A stretch of DNA of 64,000 nt, taken from contig NZ_RDQF01000022.1 of assembly GCF_004114425.1 (NCBI RefSeq), forward strand, positions 1-64,000. Direction: 5' to 3'. The position numbers were made by a program, and so were the translations under genes. Below are positions 1 to 8,182 of this stretch, one piece after another. Under the pieces are notes generated by a model. It made no database searches. It was not told the DNA's origin and saw only the letters and a program-made list of their open reading frames with translations. Within the stretch, counting starts at the first letter, position 1; the number at the start of each line of letters is the position of its first letter. Origin of the DNA: Bradyrhizobium vignae (GTDB lineage Bacteria > Pseudomonadota > Alphaproteobacteria > Rhizobiales > Xanthobacteraceae).

Positions 1-64
1 TGCGGTCGCGGATGGGCTATGATCGGCACTGCGGGCAGGCTCGTCGGCCACTTCTACATCCACA

Positions 65-180
65 ATGGCGACGATTCAGCCTTCGTTTGCGAACGCGGCT
101 GAGTTCTTCAACAGCCTGCTAGATGAGGTTGAGGAGTTTTTTACTGGGTCGCGATCGGCCGCCGAAGCATCGCGTCCTCG
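65..180 (+). pseudogene. Frameshifted 5' remnant of a hydrolase-cyclase fusion
   Basis: This frame encodes a segment ending in LLDEVEEFFTG. It resembles the linker that joins an alpha/beta hydrolase domain to a class III cyclase domain in known fusion proteins. The cyclase that should follow is in another frame (start 123). The shift lies at or just after a run of six T at 137-142. A stop in this frame at 20-22 cuts off anything further upstream. I read it as decay of a longer fusion gene or a sequencing indel. The hydrolase domain itself is not in the window. Confidence 0.45.
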
Positions 181-650
181 CCACTGTTCTGTTTACCGAT
201 ATTGTGAACTCAACCAAACGCGCGGAGAAGATCGGCGACCGCGCATGGCACGACCTGCTGGGTCACCACAATGCGATCGTGCGACGAGAACTGTTGCGGC
301 ATCGCGGCCGTGAAGTGAGGACATTGGGTGATGGGTTCTTAGCAACTTTCGACGGTCCGGCCCGATCGATCCGGTGCGCTCTTGCAATAAATGAAAGCGT
401 CGAACCGCTCGGGTTGCAGGTGAGGGCCGGCCTTCACACGGGCGAGATTGAAGTTGCCGATGACGATGTCAGCGGAATCGCCGTGCACATCGCATCGCGC
501 GTTGCGACGATGGCGAAGCCCGGACAGGTTTTGGTCTCGAATACCGTCCGTGACCTGGTGGCAGGATCAAACATTCGGTTCCATGACGAAGGTCATCATT
601 CTCTAAAGGGCATTACTAATAGCGTCAGATTATTCGCGGTTGAACGGTAG
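123..650 (+). CDS. Class III adenylate/guanylate cyclase domain protein, probably a fragment
   Basis: This 175-residue product is almost only a class III nucleotide cyclase catalytic domain, which makes cAMP or cGMP from the nucleoside triphosphate. Both metal-binding Asp are visible, in LFTDIVNST near residue 24 and in TLGDGFLATF near residue 62. An Arg (IASRVA) sits where the transition-state Arg is expected. The usual Asn in that motif is His here, as in other hydrolase-linked cyclases. No Shine-Dalgarno precedes the ATG. The upstream frame carries what looks like the missing linker, so this is probably the 3' part of a frameshifted gene rather than a free-standing cyclase. Confidence 0.7.
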   Translation: MRLRSFLLGRDRPPKHRVLATVLFTDIVNSTKRAEKIGDRAWHDLLGHHNAIVRRELLRHRGREVRTLGDGFLATFDGPARSIRCALAINESVEPLGLQVRAGLHTGEIEVADDDVSGIAVHIASRVATMAKPGQVLVSNTVRDLVAGSNIRFHDEGHHSLKGITNSVRLFAVER

Positions 651-1049
651 AGAGAAGCTCAACGCGCAATTCGGATAGGGTGATCGACTTTGTCTTGAGG
701 CTCTCGCCTCGACTGGCCATTCTGTAGCGAGAAGCTCGCCAAAGTACGAAATAGCTTGCACGTCACAGCAGATCTGCCTTTCCGAATTAATCGAACTGCA
801 GGACGGCTGAGGCAACTCTAGCACCGGAGGGGAGATAAATCTAAGACCGTCGGCAGAATTGGCCAGGCGAGGTCTCAACGTTCTTGTCCAGGTTGCATCC
901 TAGCAGAGCGGTTGCGGCTGACAGGCGGCCAGATCATGGAACAGGCCCGGTGACGCCTTGACTCCAAAGAGTAATCTGAGGACTAATTTACCGGAAATTG
1001 AGCTCCGCTCGGCGGGCGTCACTTCTGCCGGGCGAGGAGGGCATCGCCT
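651..1049. other. Intergenic region, no gene seen
   Basis: About 400 bases without a convincing ORF. The only clear signal is the ribosome binding site GGCGAGGAGGG at 1031-1041, which serves the next gene. No repeat or terminator hairpin was recognised. Confidence 0.6.
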
Positions 1050-4000
1050 GTGGCACGCCGGCATCACAGCTCGATTGGTTCAGGTTTGAGCGATACTGCG
1101 CCATTCAGGCCGCTGGACGCCCGATCTATCGCGAGCCCCCTAATTTTTGGGCAGAATAGCACGATCGTCCACGCGGGCAGAGGGGGGCGTGATTCGGCTG
1201 GAGATGGAAGGCCAACAGCCTCGTCCCCGATAAATCGCCGGAGGCATTTGCGGAATCTAGCGACCGAACGAAAATATGTCTCCATCTTGCGAGCCGATCT
1301 GCACCGCTCATCGGATCTGGTGACAGGCCTCGATTTAGAAGAGTCGATCGCGCGGCTCGCGCCGGCAATGGGTCAGATGCGATCGGCTGTGCATCAGTAC
1401 GGGGGCATTATTCATCGAGAAATGGGTGATGGCATATTCGCCGTGTTCGGTGCGCCGGTCGCCAACGACATGCACGCGGTCCTGGCTTGCCTCGCTGCGC
1501 TCGACCTTCTGAGCCGGATTGAAGCGCTTGCGGATGGTAGCATTCGCGTGCGGGTTGGCGTGCACTCAGGCTTGGTAGTGGCCGGACCCCGGAAGCTCGA
1601 CTACACCCAGATGTACGATTTTGACGGCCCTCCACTGATCATGGCTGAGCGCTTGCAAGCGGTGGCGGAGCCTGGCCAGGCGCTGGCGTCCGAGACGTGC
1701 TGGATGCTGGCCGGAGGCTATATCCATTTCGAAGCACCGGAAAGGCACCTTCTAAAGGGATTTGCCCAGCCAGTCATGGTTCATCCCATAAAAAGGGTTG
1801 GTGAGCTATCGAAATGGCAAGTGACCCTGGGGCGAGGTACAGCAGCATTCGTCGGTCGCGAGACGGAATTATCAAACTTACTTGCGCTTGGTGTCGCGGC
1901 TGCGAATGGCCCCGGTCGCGTTGCCCTTGTTTCGGGGGAACCGGGCGTGGGCAAGTCGCGCTTGGTGCGCGAGGCTGTGCACGTGCTGCATCAGCGCGGC
2001 TGGCATTCCGTGGAGGCGGAATGTAGCCCCATCATTGGCGATTCGCCGTTTTCCCTCCTCAAGGATATCCTGGTCAAATCTATTTCGGAGCTAAGTGGGG
2101 CTGATAAAGCGGGCGCCAACACCGACCTGCCAGATGTACAATCGGCTGCGCTGCGGATTCTGCTCGATGGAGTAGTTGCAGAAAGCCTTCCCGTATGGAC
2201 AAAGCTAGCCTCCCGCGCGCGAACTCGTGCCATCATCGATATGGCTTGTTCGGTCGTGGCCCGTCGGGTTGGTGGGCAGCCGACATTGCTTCTCATTGAG
2301 GATGCGCAATGGGCTGATGAGGCAAGCGCCCCCGCCCTTGACGCAATAGTGGCGTTGGCCAAGCGTCTTCCACTTTTCGTGTTAATCACTGCTCGAACAG
2401 ATGAGCTGCCCTCTTGGTGTGAGCCGGATGCCAGACTGGTACTAGCCCCACTAGCGCCCGATGAAGGCCTTGCAATGCTTAATCAGTTGCTTGGTCCATC
2501 GCCTCGCCTTCAGCTTTTAAAGGAACGAATTCTAGAGCACACGGGTGCGATGCCGTTGTTCCTAGAGGAAGTGTGTCGTGGGCTTATAGAAGCCGGTCGA
2601 TTAAGGGGAGCGTGGGGTGAATTTGAGCCGGCCTTAGAGGGGACAGAGCTCGGCGTTCCTTTGACAGTTCAAGGTGTGATCGCGAGTCGCATTGATCGAC
2701 TGGCCCCGCGCGAGAAGCGGGTCTTGCAAGTAGCCGCCTCGATCGGTCCTCAAGTGCCAAGCCGTTTACTCCGGGTGATCGCAGGTTTGGAGGAGGCGGT
2801 CTTCCGTCAAATCCATACCGCACTACTGGCGGCGGGTATGTTGGTGTGCGTCCCGCAGGCGGGAGAGGGGCAAAACACGTTCCCGCACGAATGCGTTCGC
2901 CAGGTTGCATACGATGCCACCCTGGAATCCGATAGGGTGAAACTACACAAGCGTGTTCTGACCGAGCTCGAGGCCGAGGCGGCTACTGCTCAGAACGCGC
3001 ACGAGTTGGCAGCCATAATGGTGCACCACGCTGTTCAAGCCAAGGAATGGGCGCGTGCAGCCGATTTGGGGGCAACGATCGCGCGTCGCTGCTTTGGCCA
3101 ATCTGCGTTTTCGGATGCGATGAAGCATTTCGAACTGGCAATAGCGTCGGTCGACAAGCTGCCGCCGTCACCGCAACGTGAGGCAATCGCGATTGATCTT
3201 AGGATTGAGGCGCGAATGGCTTACGGAAATCTAGGAAAGGTGAGCCGTTGGCTCGACTTGGCAAGAGAGGCCGAGGCGCGCGCACTCGCCTCCGGCGACA
3301 ATAGACGACGAATTCCTGCGTTGGCCATGCGTGCGGCGGCGTTGAACTTCTATGGTGCGCCGGCCGAAGCGCTCGACGCGGGCGAGGCTGCAGTGCGCGA
3401 AGCAGGCCAGAGCGGCGAGCCTGGATGGTTGGCCTATGCGGAATACGGGTTGGGGCAGGCGCGGTTTATCGCCGGTCACTTCGTAAAGGCCGTAGAGATT
3501 TTGGAGAGAGCTTATAAGCGGTTTTATTTTGAAGGTGCTTCACCGCCACCCGGCGGCGGAGCAGCACAAGCTGCACTGCTTAGCTGTATGATGATCTGCG
3601 TCAGTAAAGTAGCGCTTGGGGACGAAGAGGGCGCTGTCGCGGCGCAAGCACGAGCAGATGAGATTGCGGCTCAGAATGAAGGTCCCGCTGCAGCGATAGC
3701 AGGGGGATTTAGCCGCGGAGTGCTTTTGCTCTCAAGAGATGAGCCGCAGGCGGCGGAAACGGCGCTGGCACACTCCCTCAAGCTTGCGCATCAGCATGAA
3801 GTGCACCTTTTCATACCCGTGCTTGCCAACCAGCATGGGCTTTCACTCTTGCGAGTAGGGCGCGTGACAGAAGCGCGAACGGCGTTTGAAATGGCCCGTG
3901 AAGAGGCCGAACTGCTTGGGCATCGGTCGGCTGCATTGCGCGCAGAGCTAGGTCTAGCGCTCTGTGAGGCAGCATCGACAACCCAACGCAACGTAGCAAT

Positions 4001-4229
4001 AGAGATGGTTTGCCGATGTGAGCAGAGCGCTCAACAGAGCGGGTACCAACCCCTAGAGCTGGAAGCGTTGCTCATCAAGAGTGCTTTAAATAGCGCATTG
4101 GGAGTGGAGTCTTCGGCGGACCGAAACAAAGCCGAGCAAATAGCAAAGCAAATCGGCGCCCTAGGAACGCAGCGCGAAGTTCATCGCACGCTTTCAAGGG
4201 TGCTGGATCGTTCACAGCTGGCGAGCTAA
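1050..4229 (+). CDS. Cyclase-AAA ATPase-TPR signalling protein
   Basis: A 1059-residue multidomain protein. Residues about 75-250 form a class III cyclase-like domain with both metal Asp (SILRADLH and MGDGIFAVFG). Residues about 275-560 form an AAA/STAND-like ATPase with Walker A GEPGVGKS near residue 297 and Walker B LLLIEDAQWAD. The C-terminal 450 residues are Ala-rich helical repeats of TPR type, likely for protein contacts. The GTG start is set by GGCGAGGAGGG eight bases upstream. The transition-state Asn of the cyclase is replaced (LIMAERL) and the adenine-selecting Lys position is Arg, so cyclase activity is uncertain. No signal peptide or membrane segment is seen, so it is cytoplasmic. 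It is 14 bases from the next gene and probably cotranscribed with it. Confidence 0.85.
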   Translation: MARRHHSSIGSGLSDTAPFRPLDARSIASPLIFGQNSTIVHAGRGGRDSAGDGRPTASSPINRRRHLRNLATERKYVSILRADLHRSSDLVTGLDLEESIARLAPAMGQMRSAVHQYGGIIHREMGDGIFAVFGAPVANDMHAVLACLAALDLLSRIEALADGSIRVRVGVHSGLVVAGPRKLDYTQMYDFDGPPLIMAERLQAVAEPGQALASETCWMLAGGYIHFEAPERHLLKGFAQPVMVHPIKRVGELSKWQVTLGRGTAAFVGRETELSNLLALGVAAANGPGRVALVSGEPGVGKSRLVREAVHVLHQRGWHSVEAECSPIIGDSPFSLLKDILVKSISELSGADKAGANTDLPDVQSAALRILLDGVVAESLPVWTKLASRARTRAIIDMACSVVARRVGGQPTLLLIEDAQWADEASAPALDAIVALAKRLPLFVLITARTDELPSWCEPDARLVLAPLAPDEGLAMLNQLLGPSPRLQLLKERILEHTGAMPLFLEEVCRGLIEAGRLRGAWGEFEPALEGTELGVPLTVQGVIASRIDRLAPREKRVLQVAASIGPQVPSRLLRVIAGLEEAVFRQIHTALLAAGMLVCVPQAGEGQNTFPHECVRQVAYDATLESDRVKLHKRVLTELEAEAATAQNAHELAAIMVHHAVQAKEWARAADLGATIARRCFGQSAFSDAMKHFELAIASVDKLPPSPQREAIAIDLRIEARMAYGNLGKVSRWLDLAREAEARALASGDNRRRIPALAMRAAALNFYGAPAEALDAGEAAVREAGQSGEPGWLAYAEYGLGQARFIAGHFVKAVEILERAYKRFYFEGASPPPGGGAAQAALLSCMMICVSKVALGDEEGAVAAQARADEIAAQNEGPAAAIAGGFSRGVLLLSRDEPQAAETALAHSLKLAHQHEVHLFIPVLANQHGLSLLRVGRVTEARTAFEMAREEAELLGHRSAALRAELGLALCEAASTTQRNVAIEMVCRCEQSAQQSGYQPLELEALLIKSALNSALGVESSADRNKAEQIAKQIGALGTQREVHRTLSRVLDRSQLAS

Positions 4230-4243
4230 CAAGGAGGAACGTC

Positions 4244-5587
4244 ATGTCTGAAGAAGAAGACGGCAGGACCGAGAAGCAAGACACGCTCAATCGGCGTACC
4301 GTGCTAGCGGGTGGCGTTGCAACCGCGGCGACGGCCGCTCTCCCGCGGGCGGCGCTCGCTCAGCCGAAGGGTGCTGGCGGAATAGAAACCCGTGGCGCAA
4401 TTTACATGGACCCCGATTATCTATCGACATTCAACGATCACGCCTACTCGCGGGGCAATATCGGTAATGTTCACAATCTAATTAAGAACAATTTCCTGAA
4501 CAGAAGTGATCTTAAGTGGGGACTTTATCAACGCGACGTGGAGCCGGATCCTAAAAAGTGGGGCCGTACACCGCAAATTGGACAGGCCGCGTTCGACCAT
4601 TGGCCCGACTTCTCTCAGGAAGCTCGTGATGACCTGGAGAAGCAGCCGGCGAGGTTTGCTGATCCGAAGAACGCAATGAACCCGTTCGACACCAGGCAAG
4701 TGGGCGCCAATCTGTTGGAGCATTTAGATGAGGTTATTCGCATTGCGCTGTGGGACTACGCAGTACCGATAAAGATCAAAGTGAATAAGAGTCGCAGACG
4801 GCATCACGGTCTTACAACCGAATGGGACCCTGCGCCGCAGCCCGGAACTAATCCAAACCTTCGATTGAATGGGCTGACCATCAACATCGATTGTCCCGAC
4901 GGCGGATGGCAGGGTTACACGCTCTGGCGCAACAGATCTACGAGCGACCACATTACGAAATTCGAAGCCAATTGGGTGGTGCCCTCGCCACCAACGAACG
5001 ATGAAGGGCAGATCATATTCATCTTCAATGGTCTGGAGAGCGTATCGGGACCAAATGCAACGGGAGGAATCTTACAGCCGGTCCTCCAGTGGACCACCAA
5101 TGGTTGGTTCATCCGGAGCTGGTACGTGAGTGCTGATTTCGACCCTATGAAGTACCCGAACCTGCCTGATCCAGGCTCGGCGGTCGGCCAAGATCACCTG
5201 AGTGACGAGAACCGCTGTTACTCTAAGGCAATCCCAGTCACGACAGGAGATATAATTACCGGCTCTATTGAGGGCGGCAGAGATACTGGCGGAAAGTTCA
5301 ACTATGTCTGCTCGCTTTCGCGTAACAATCAAATTCAGTCGGACACCAGACTGAAAATGGACGATATATCTGAGCTGACTTACGCCGTGTGTGCTGTCGA
5401 AAGTTACAAAGTAACCGTCACCCCTGCGGACTACCCCACGGCACCGATCGTATTAACCTCCCTCGACTTGCAACTTGAAAACAATCCCATCAGCCCAATC
5501 CAGTGGACGGAAAGCAAAAAGGCCGGCAGGGACTTCACCGCAAAGTCGTCTATGGCGGGACACAAGGTGGAGTTTAAGGTAGTCTGA
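4244..5587 (+). CDS. Tat-exported protein with G1 (eqolisin)-like domain, function unknown
   Basis: A 447-residue product with a clear AAGGAGG site before its ATG. The N-terminus has a twin-arginine signal (NRRTVLAGG, hydrophobic stretch, AALA cleavage), so it is probably exported folded. Residues about 235-370 follow the pattern of G1 glutamic peptidases: an edge strand TKFEANWVVPSPP, a GLE turn, ILQPVLQW, SWYV, then a TTGDIITGSI strand. The position of the catalytic Glu in the WYEWYP motif reads Val, and no matching catalytic Gln is obvious, so peptidase activity is doubtful. Residues 45-230 match nothing I recognise. The gene follows the cyclase-ATPase by 14 bases. The fold assignment is inference by eye. 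Confidence 0.7.
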   Translation: MSEEEDGRTEKQDTLNRRTVLAGGVATAATAALPRAALAQPKGAGGIETRGAIYMDPDYLSTFNDHAYSRGNIGNVHNLIKNNFLNRSDLKWGLYQRDVEPDPKKWGRTPQIGQAAFDHWPDFSQEARDDLEKQPARFADPKNAMNPFDTRQVGANLLEHLDEVIRIALWDYAVPIKIKVNKSRRRHHGLTTEWDPAPQPGTNPNLRLNGLTINIDCPDGGWQGYTLWRNRSTSDHITKFEANWVVPSPPTNDEGQIIFIFNGLESVSGPNATGGILQPVLQWTTNGWFIRSWYVSADFDPMKYPNLPDPGSAVGQDHLSDENRCYSKAIPVTTGDIITGSIEGGRDTGGKFNYVCSLSRNNQIQSDTRLKMDDISELTYAVCAVESYKVTVTPADYPTAPIVLTSLDLQLENNPISPIQWTESKKAGRDFTAKSSMAGHKVEFKVV

Positions 5588-6105
5588 AGTAAAAGCAGAC
5601 CGGCTCGAGGATATTTTCTGGCCGCCCATAGCTTCGCATCTTGGGATCAAAGGCCTCAGGGCTGGCGGAAGGCGGATGGCCTTCTGTCGGGCAAGAGGGG
5701 CGTGCCACTGCTTCGGCGAGGCACTATTATACCGTTGCTCCTCCAGTATACTCTGGAGAGAAGCTTAAATTGCAGCTTCTGTCCCCCGAGGGAGAGCACC
5801 TGAGGCGCAGCGGTCGAGCAAGTTTTTTTTCTAAATTCTCTCCCTCCGCCAGCCGGCAAAAATGATCTCGTACTTAGAGCTGCAGACAGGCCAAAAATTT
5901 GGCCGTTTTCTTGCTTTTCGCTTCGGTCGATTTGAACAAGCGGCCTCCGCAGCCGGCAGCATGAAAGAGCTGACCGGGACCGATCACTATCGTTTCGCTT
6001 TCAGAAACTTAAGCCAGGGTGCGCCTGACGTAACCAGTCCCTGGATGTCTTGGATAATCAGGGGTCGCTGACGCCAGAGGACCTGGGAAGATTCCTCCGG
6101 CGATC
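5588..6105. other. Intergenic region with two small inverted repeats
   Basis: About 520 bases with no convincing gene; a 69-codon open frame at 5862-6071 has no ribosome site or recognisable content. A seven-base inverted repeat AGAAGCT/AGCTTCT lies at 5759-5780, and a hairpin followed by T-rich DNA lies at 5889-5918. Confidence 0.5.
5889..5918 (+). terminator. Possible intrinsic terminator
   Basis: GGCCAAA at 5889-5895 pairs with TTTGGCC at 5898-5904 and is followed by GTTTTCTTGCTTTT. The stem is short and lies 300 bases after the nearest plus-strand gene, so this is a weak call. Confidence 0.3.
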
Positions 6106-6402
6106 TCAAGCTTGGAATATGACTACGGAGCTTCGCGAATTTTCGTCCGGACCACTGGAGGTCGACAGCTCGAGAAATCGCGTGTTGTCGTAGGCGCTGT
6201 CCGGGTCACCTAGGTGAAGCTCCGCCTCCTCGATCTCGAGGTACTGACCGGCGATCAGCTTGCCTTCGTCACCCTTATCCTGCAGGTAATCTTTCTGTAC
6301 GATCAGGTCGGCCTTTGCAGCCGCTTCGTGGTAGCTATTTGCTTCTACCTCGATTTCGCCGATATGGACCTTGGCGTATGTCTGAACGTAAAACTTCGGC
6401 AT
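6106..6402 (-). CDS. Small hypothetical protein
   Basis: A 98-residue acidic protein starting MPKFYVQTYAKVHIGEIEVE, then a helix-rich AAAKADLIVQKDYL region and an acidic middle (LEIEEAELHLGDPD). The ATG is supported by AGGAG eight bases upstream. It has no signal peptide or membrane segment and no motif I can name. The N-terminal beta-strand pattern recalls small proteins that modify or bind larger partners, but that is not evidence of function. It is divergent from the HWE kinase, with 109 bases between the start codons, so the two may share a control region. Confidence 0.6.
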   Translation of the reverse strand: MPKFYVQTYAKVHIGEIEVEANSYHEAAAKADLIVQKDYLQDKGDEGKLIAGQYLEIEEAELHLGDPDSAYDNTRFLELSTSSGPDENSRSSVVIFQA

Positions 6403-6511
6403 CTACTTTGCTCCTAGTCCCAGAACGCTGCCTTCGAACACACCATTGCGATCCTTTCAATTCGCAAAACGGGGCTAGGCTGTCGCAGCGAAGCGTACCT
6501 GGAGGTGCACT

Positions 6512-7519
6512 GTGGGCGGACAAATTGAACGCAAGTCTCCCAGCAAGGAGACGAGAGAAGTCGAAACTGCGCTTCGCGAAAGTGAGCAGCGGTTGCGCTT
6601 CCTGGCCGCGATAGTCGAGTCCAGTGACGACGCGATTGTAAGCAAGAATCTCGATGGCATTATTACAAGCTGGAACAAAGGTGCCGAGCGTATATTTGGC
6701 TTCTCGGCCGGCGAGGCGATCGGCCAACCCATTACAATTGTAATCCCTCAGGACCGGCAGAGCGAAGAGCGCGAGATTCTCACGCGCATCAGACGAGGCG
6801 AGCGCATCGACCATTTTGAGACGGTTCGGCAACGCAAGAATGGCAGCTTGATCGTAATTTCGTTGACCGTTTCTCCTGTCAAAGATGACCATGGCAAAAT
6901 TGTCGGTGCATCAAAGATCGCGAGAGATATTACGGAGCAGAAGAGGAATCAGGAGCTGATCACGACATTGGCGCGGGAGGCCGAGCACCGCAGCAAGAAC
7001 CTGCTTGCGACCATTCGGGCGGTGGTTAGTCGTTCTCAATCAGACTCGCCGGAAGATCTCAAAGAAATAATTATTGGACGCATCGAAGCGCTTGAGAAAG
7101 TGTGCTCACTTTTTGTCGCGACACGCTGGATCGGTGCCGAGTTATCCGCGATCGCGACACAGGAACTGGCTCCATATTCCCAAAGCGGGAAGCGGGTACT
7201 CATAGACGGAGCGCAAATTCTACTAGAGCCCGGCATCGCTCAGGCAATTGCCATGACGTTGCACGAGCTGGCCACCAACGCTGCAAAATACGGTGCTTTG
7301 TCCCAGCCCAAGGGCCAGTTAAGCCTGCAATGGTCGCAGGGGGCTGACGGCAAATTATACCTGTTCTGGACTGAGACAGGTGGTCCAGACGTGCAGCAAC
7401 CGACCCAGAACGGCGTTGGTGTCGGTATGATTGAAGGAATGATCAGCCACTTGAAGGGGACGGTCCGCTTTGATTGGCACAAAGAGGGACTTGTCTGCGA
7501 AATTATGGTCCCGCTCTGA
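6512..7519 (+). CDS. PAS domain sensor histidine kinase, HWE family
   Basis: A 335-residue soluble sensor kinase. Residues about 20-145 form a PAS domain with PAC extension (SSDDAIVSKNLDGIITSWN to SKIARDITEQK). Residues about 150-335 form the HWE transmitter: phosphoacceptor His in EAEHRSKNLLA, N-box HELATNAAKYGALS, and the WxE motif (FWTETGGP) that names the family. GTG is chosen as start because GGAGGT lies five bases before it. There are no membrane segments, so the PAS domain likely senses a cytoplasmic cue such as light, redox state or a ligand. No response regulator is adjacent. In alphaproteobacteria such kinases often feed the general stress response, which is only a possibility here. 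Confidence 0.9.
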   Translation: MGGQIERKSPSKETREVETALRESEQRLRFLAAIVESSDDAIVSKNLDGIITSWNKGAERIFGFSAGEAIGQPITIVIPQDRQSEEREILTRIRRGERIDHFETVRQRKNGSLIVISLTVSPVKDDHGKIVGASKIARDITEQKRNQELITTLAREAEHRSKNLLATIRAVVSRSQSDSPEDLKEIIIGRIEALEKVCSLFVATRWIGAELSAIATQELAPYSQSGKRVLIDGAQILLEPGIAQAIAMTLHELATNAAKYGALSQPKGQLSLQWSQGADGKLYLFWTETGGPDVQQPTQNGVGVGMIEGMISHLKGTVRFDWHKEGLVCEIMVPL

Positions 7520-8029
7520 GGCCGCAACTGATCCCGGCGGGTAGAGAGAATTGATCGCCTCCCAATGAGCATCGGCTGCCGCTTATGGCCCTTGGCCGAA
7601 CAAGGCGCGGCCATTGTGGTGTCGGCTATCGCGGCTAGACCGGACGCGCGCTGTGCTCACTTCGACCGCCGCTTACCCAAAGCGGGCCTCGCGCTCAGTT
7701 TACGTGTTGGGATTCGCCGCGAGTATAATCGCTGCAGGGGATTGTAATGAGCCCAATCACGTGGCTCGTCGCCCGAGAGCCGGCAGGTGGTGGCTCCGAG
7801 GCACAAACCTCAATTCCGCTCGCTTTTTGCGTTATTCGGCACTTGGCGCCGAGGTTCTCTGGCGACAGGCGGCCCGTTACTAAGTGTTTGAAATCGTCTG
7901 TCCGCGACCCCGGGCGAAGATGCCGGTAAGTCATCTCGGGAGGGCGCGAGCCGTGGTGCTACATGGCGATCCGCGGACGTGCGAATGCCTGCGGATGTCA
8001 TGCTTGCTGCGTGGGAGGATACCGCGCCC
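7520..8029. other. Intergenic region, no gene seen
   Basis: About 510 bases after the kinase gene. Short open frames occur on both strands but none has a ribosome site or recognisable protein content. It ends at a 103-base repeat. Confidence 0.5.
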
Positions 8030-8132
8030 TAAAGCGCGATGAGATTTGGATGAATCGTCATCGCGCTTTAGCTTGTTGTTTACGCATGATCTTTCCGGAA
8101 AACCGCTTCGCACTTTTCCGGATCATGCTTTA
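8030..8132 (+). repeat. 103-bp double-hairpin dispersed repeat, copy 1
   Basis: The element begins with TAAAGCGCGATG, whose reverse complement CATCGCGCTTTA closes the first hairpin. A second hairpin follows, with arms carrying GCATGATC and CCGGAAAA. It differs from the copy at 50024-50126 at a single base. A diverged inverted copy lies at 46209-46294. It sits 50 bases beyond the stop codon of the convergent universal stress protein gene. Confidence 0.9.
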
Positions 8133-8182
8133 GTGCTGGATGCGGCCCCGGTCTCTCCAGGCGATCCGAAAGTCTTTTCCCG

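Noticed and set aside
5862-6071. 69-residue frame in the gap after the G1-like gene
   Set aside because: No ribosome site and no recognisable composition; it overlaps the T-rich hairpin.
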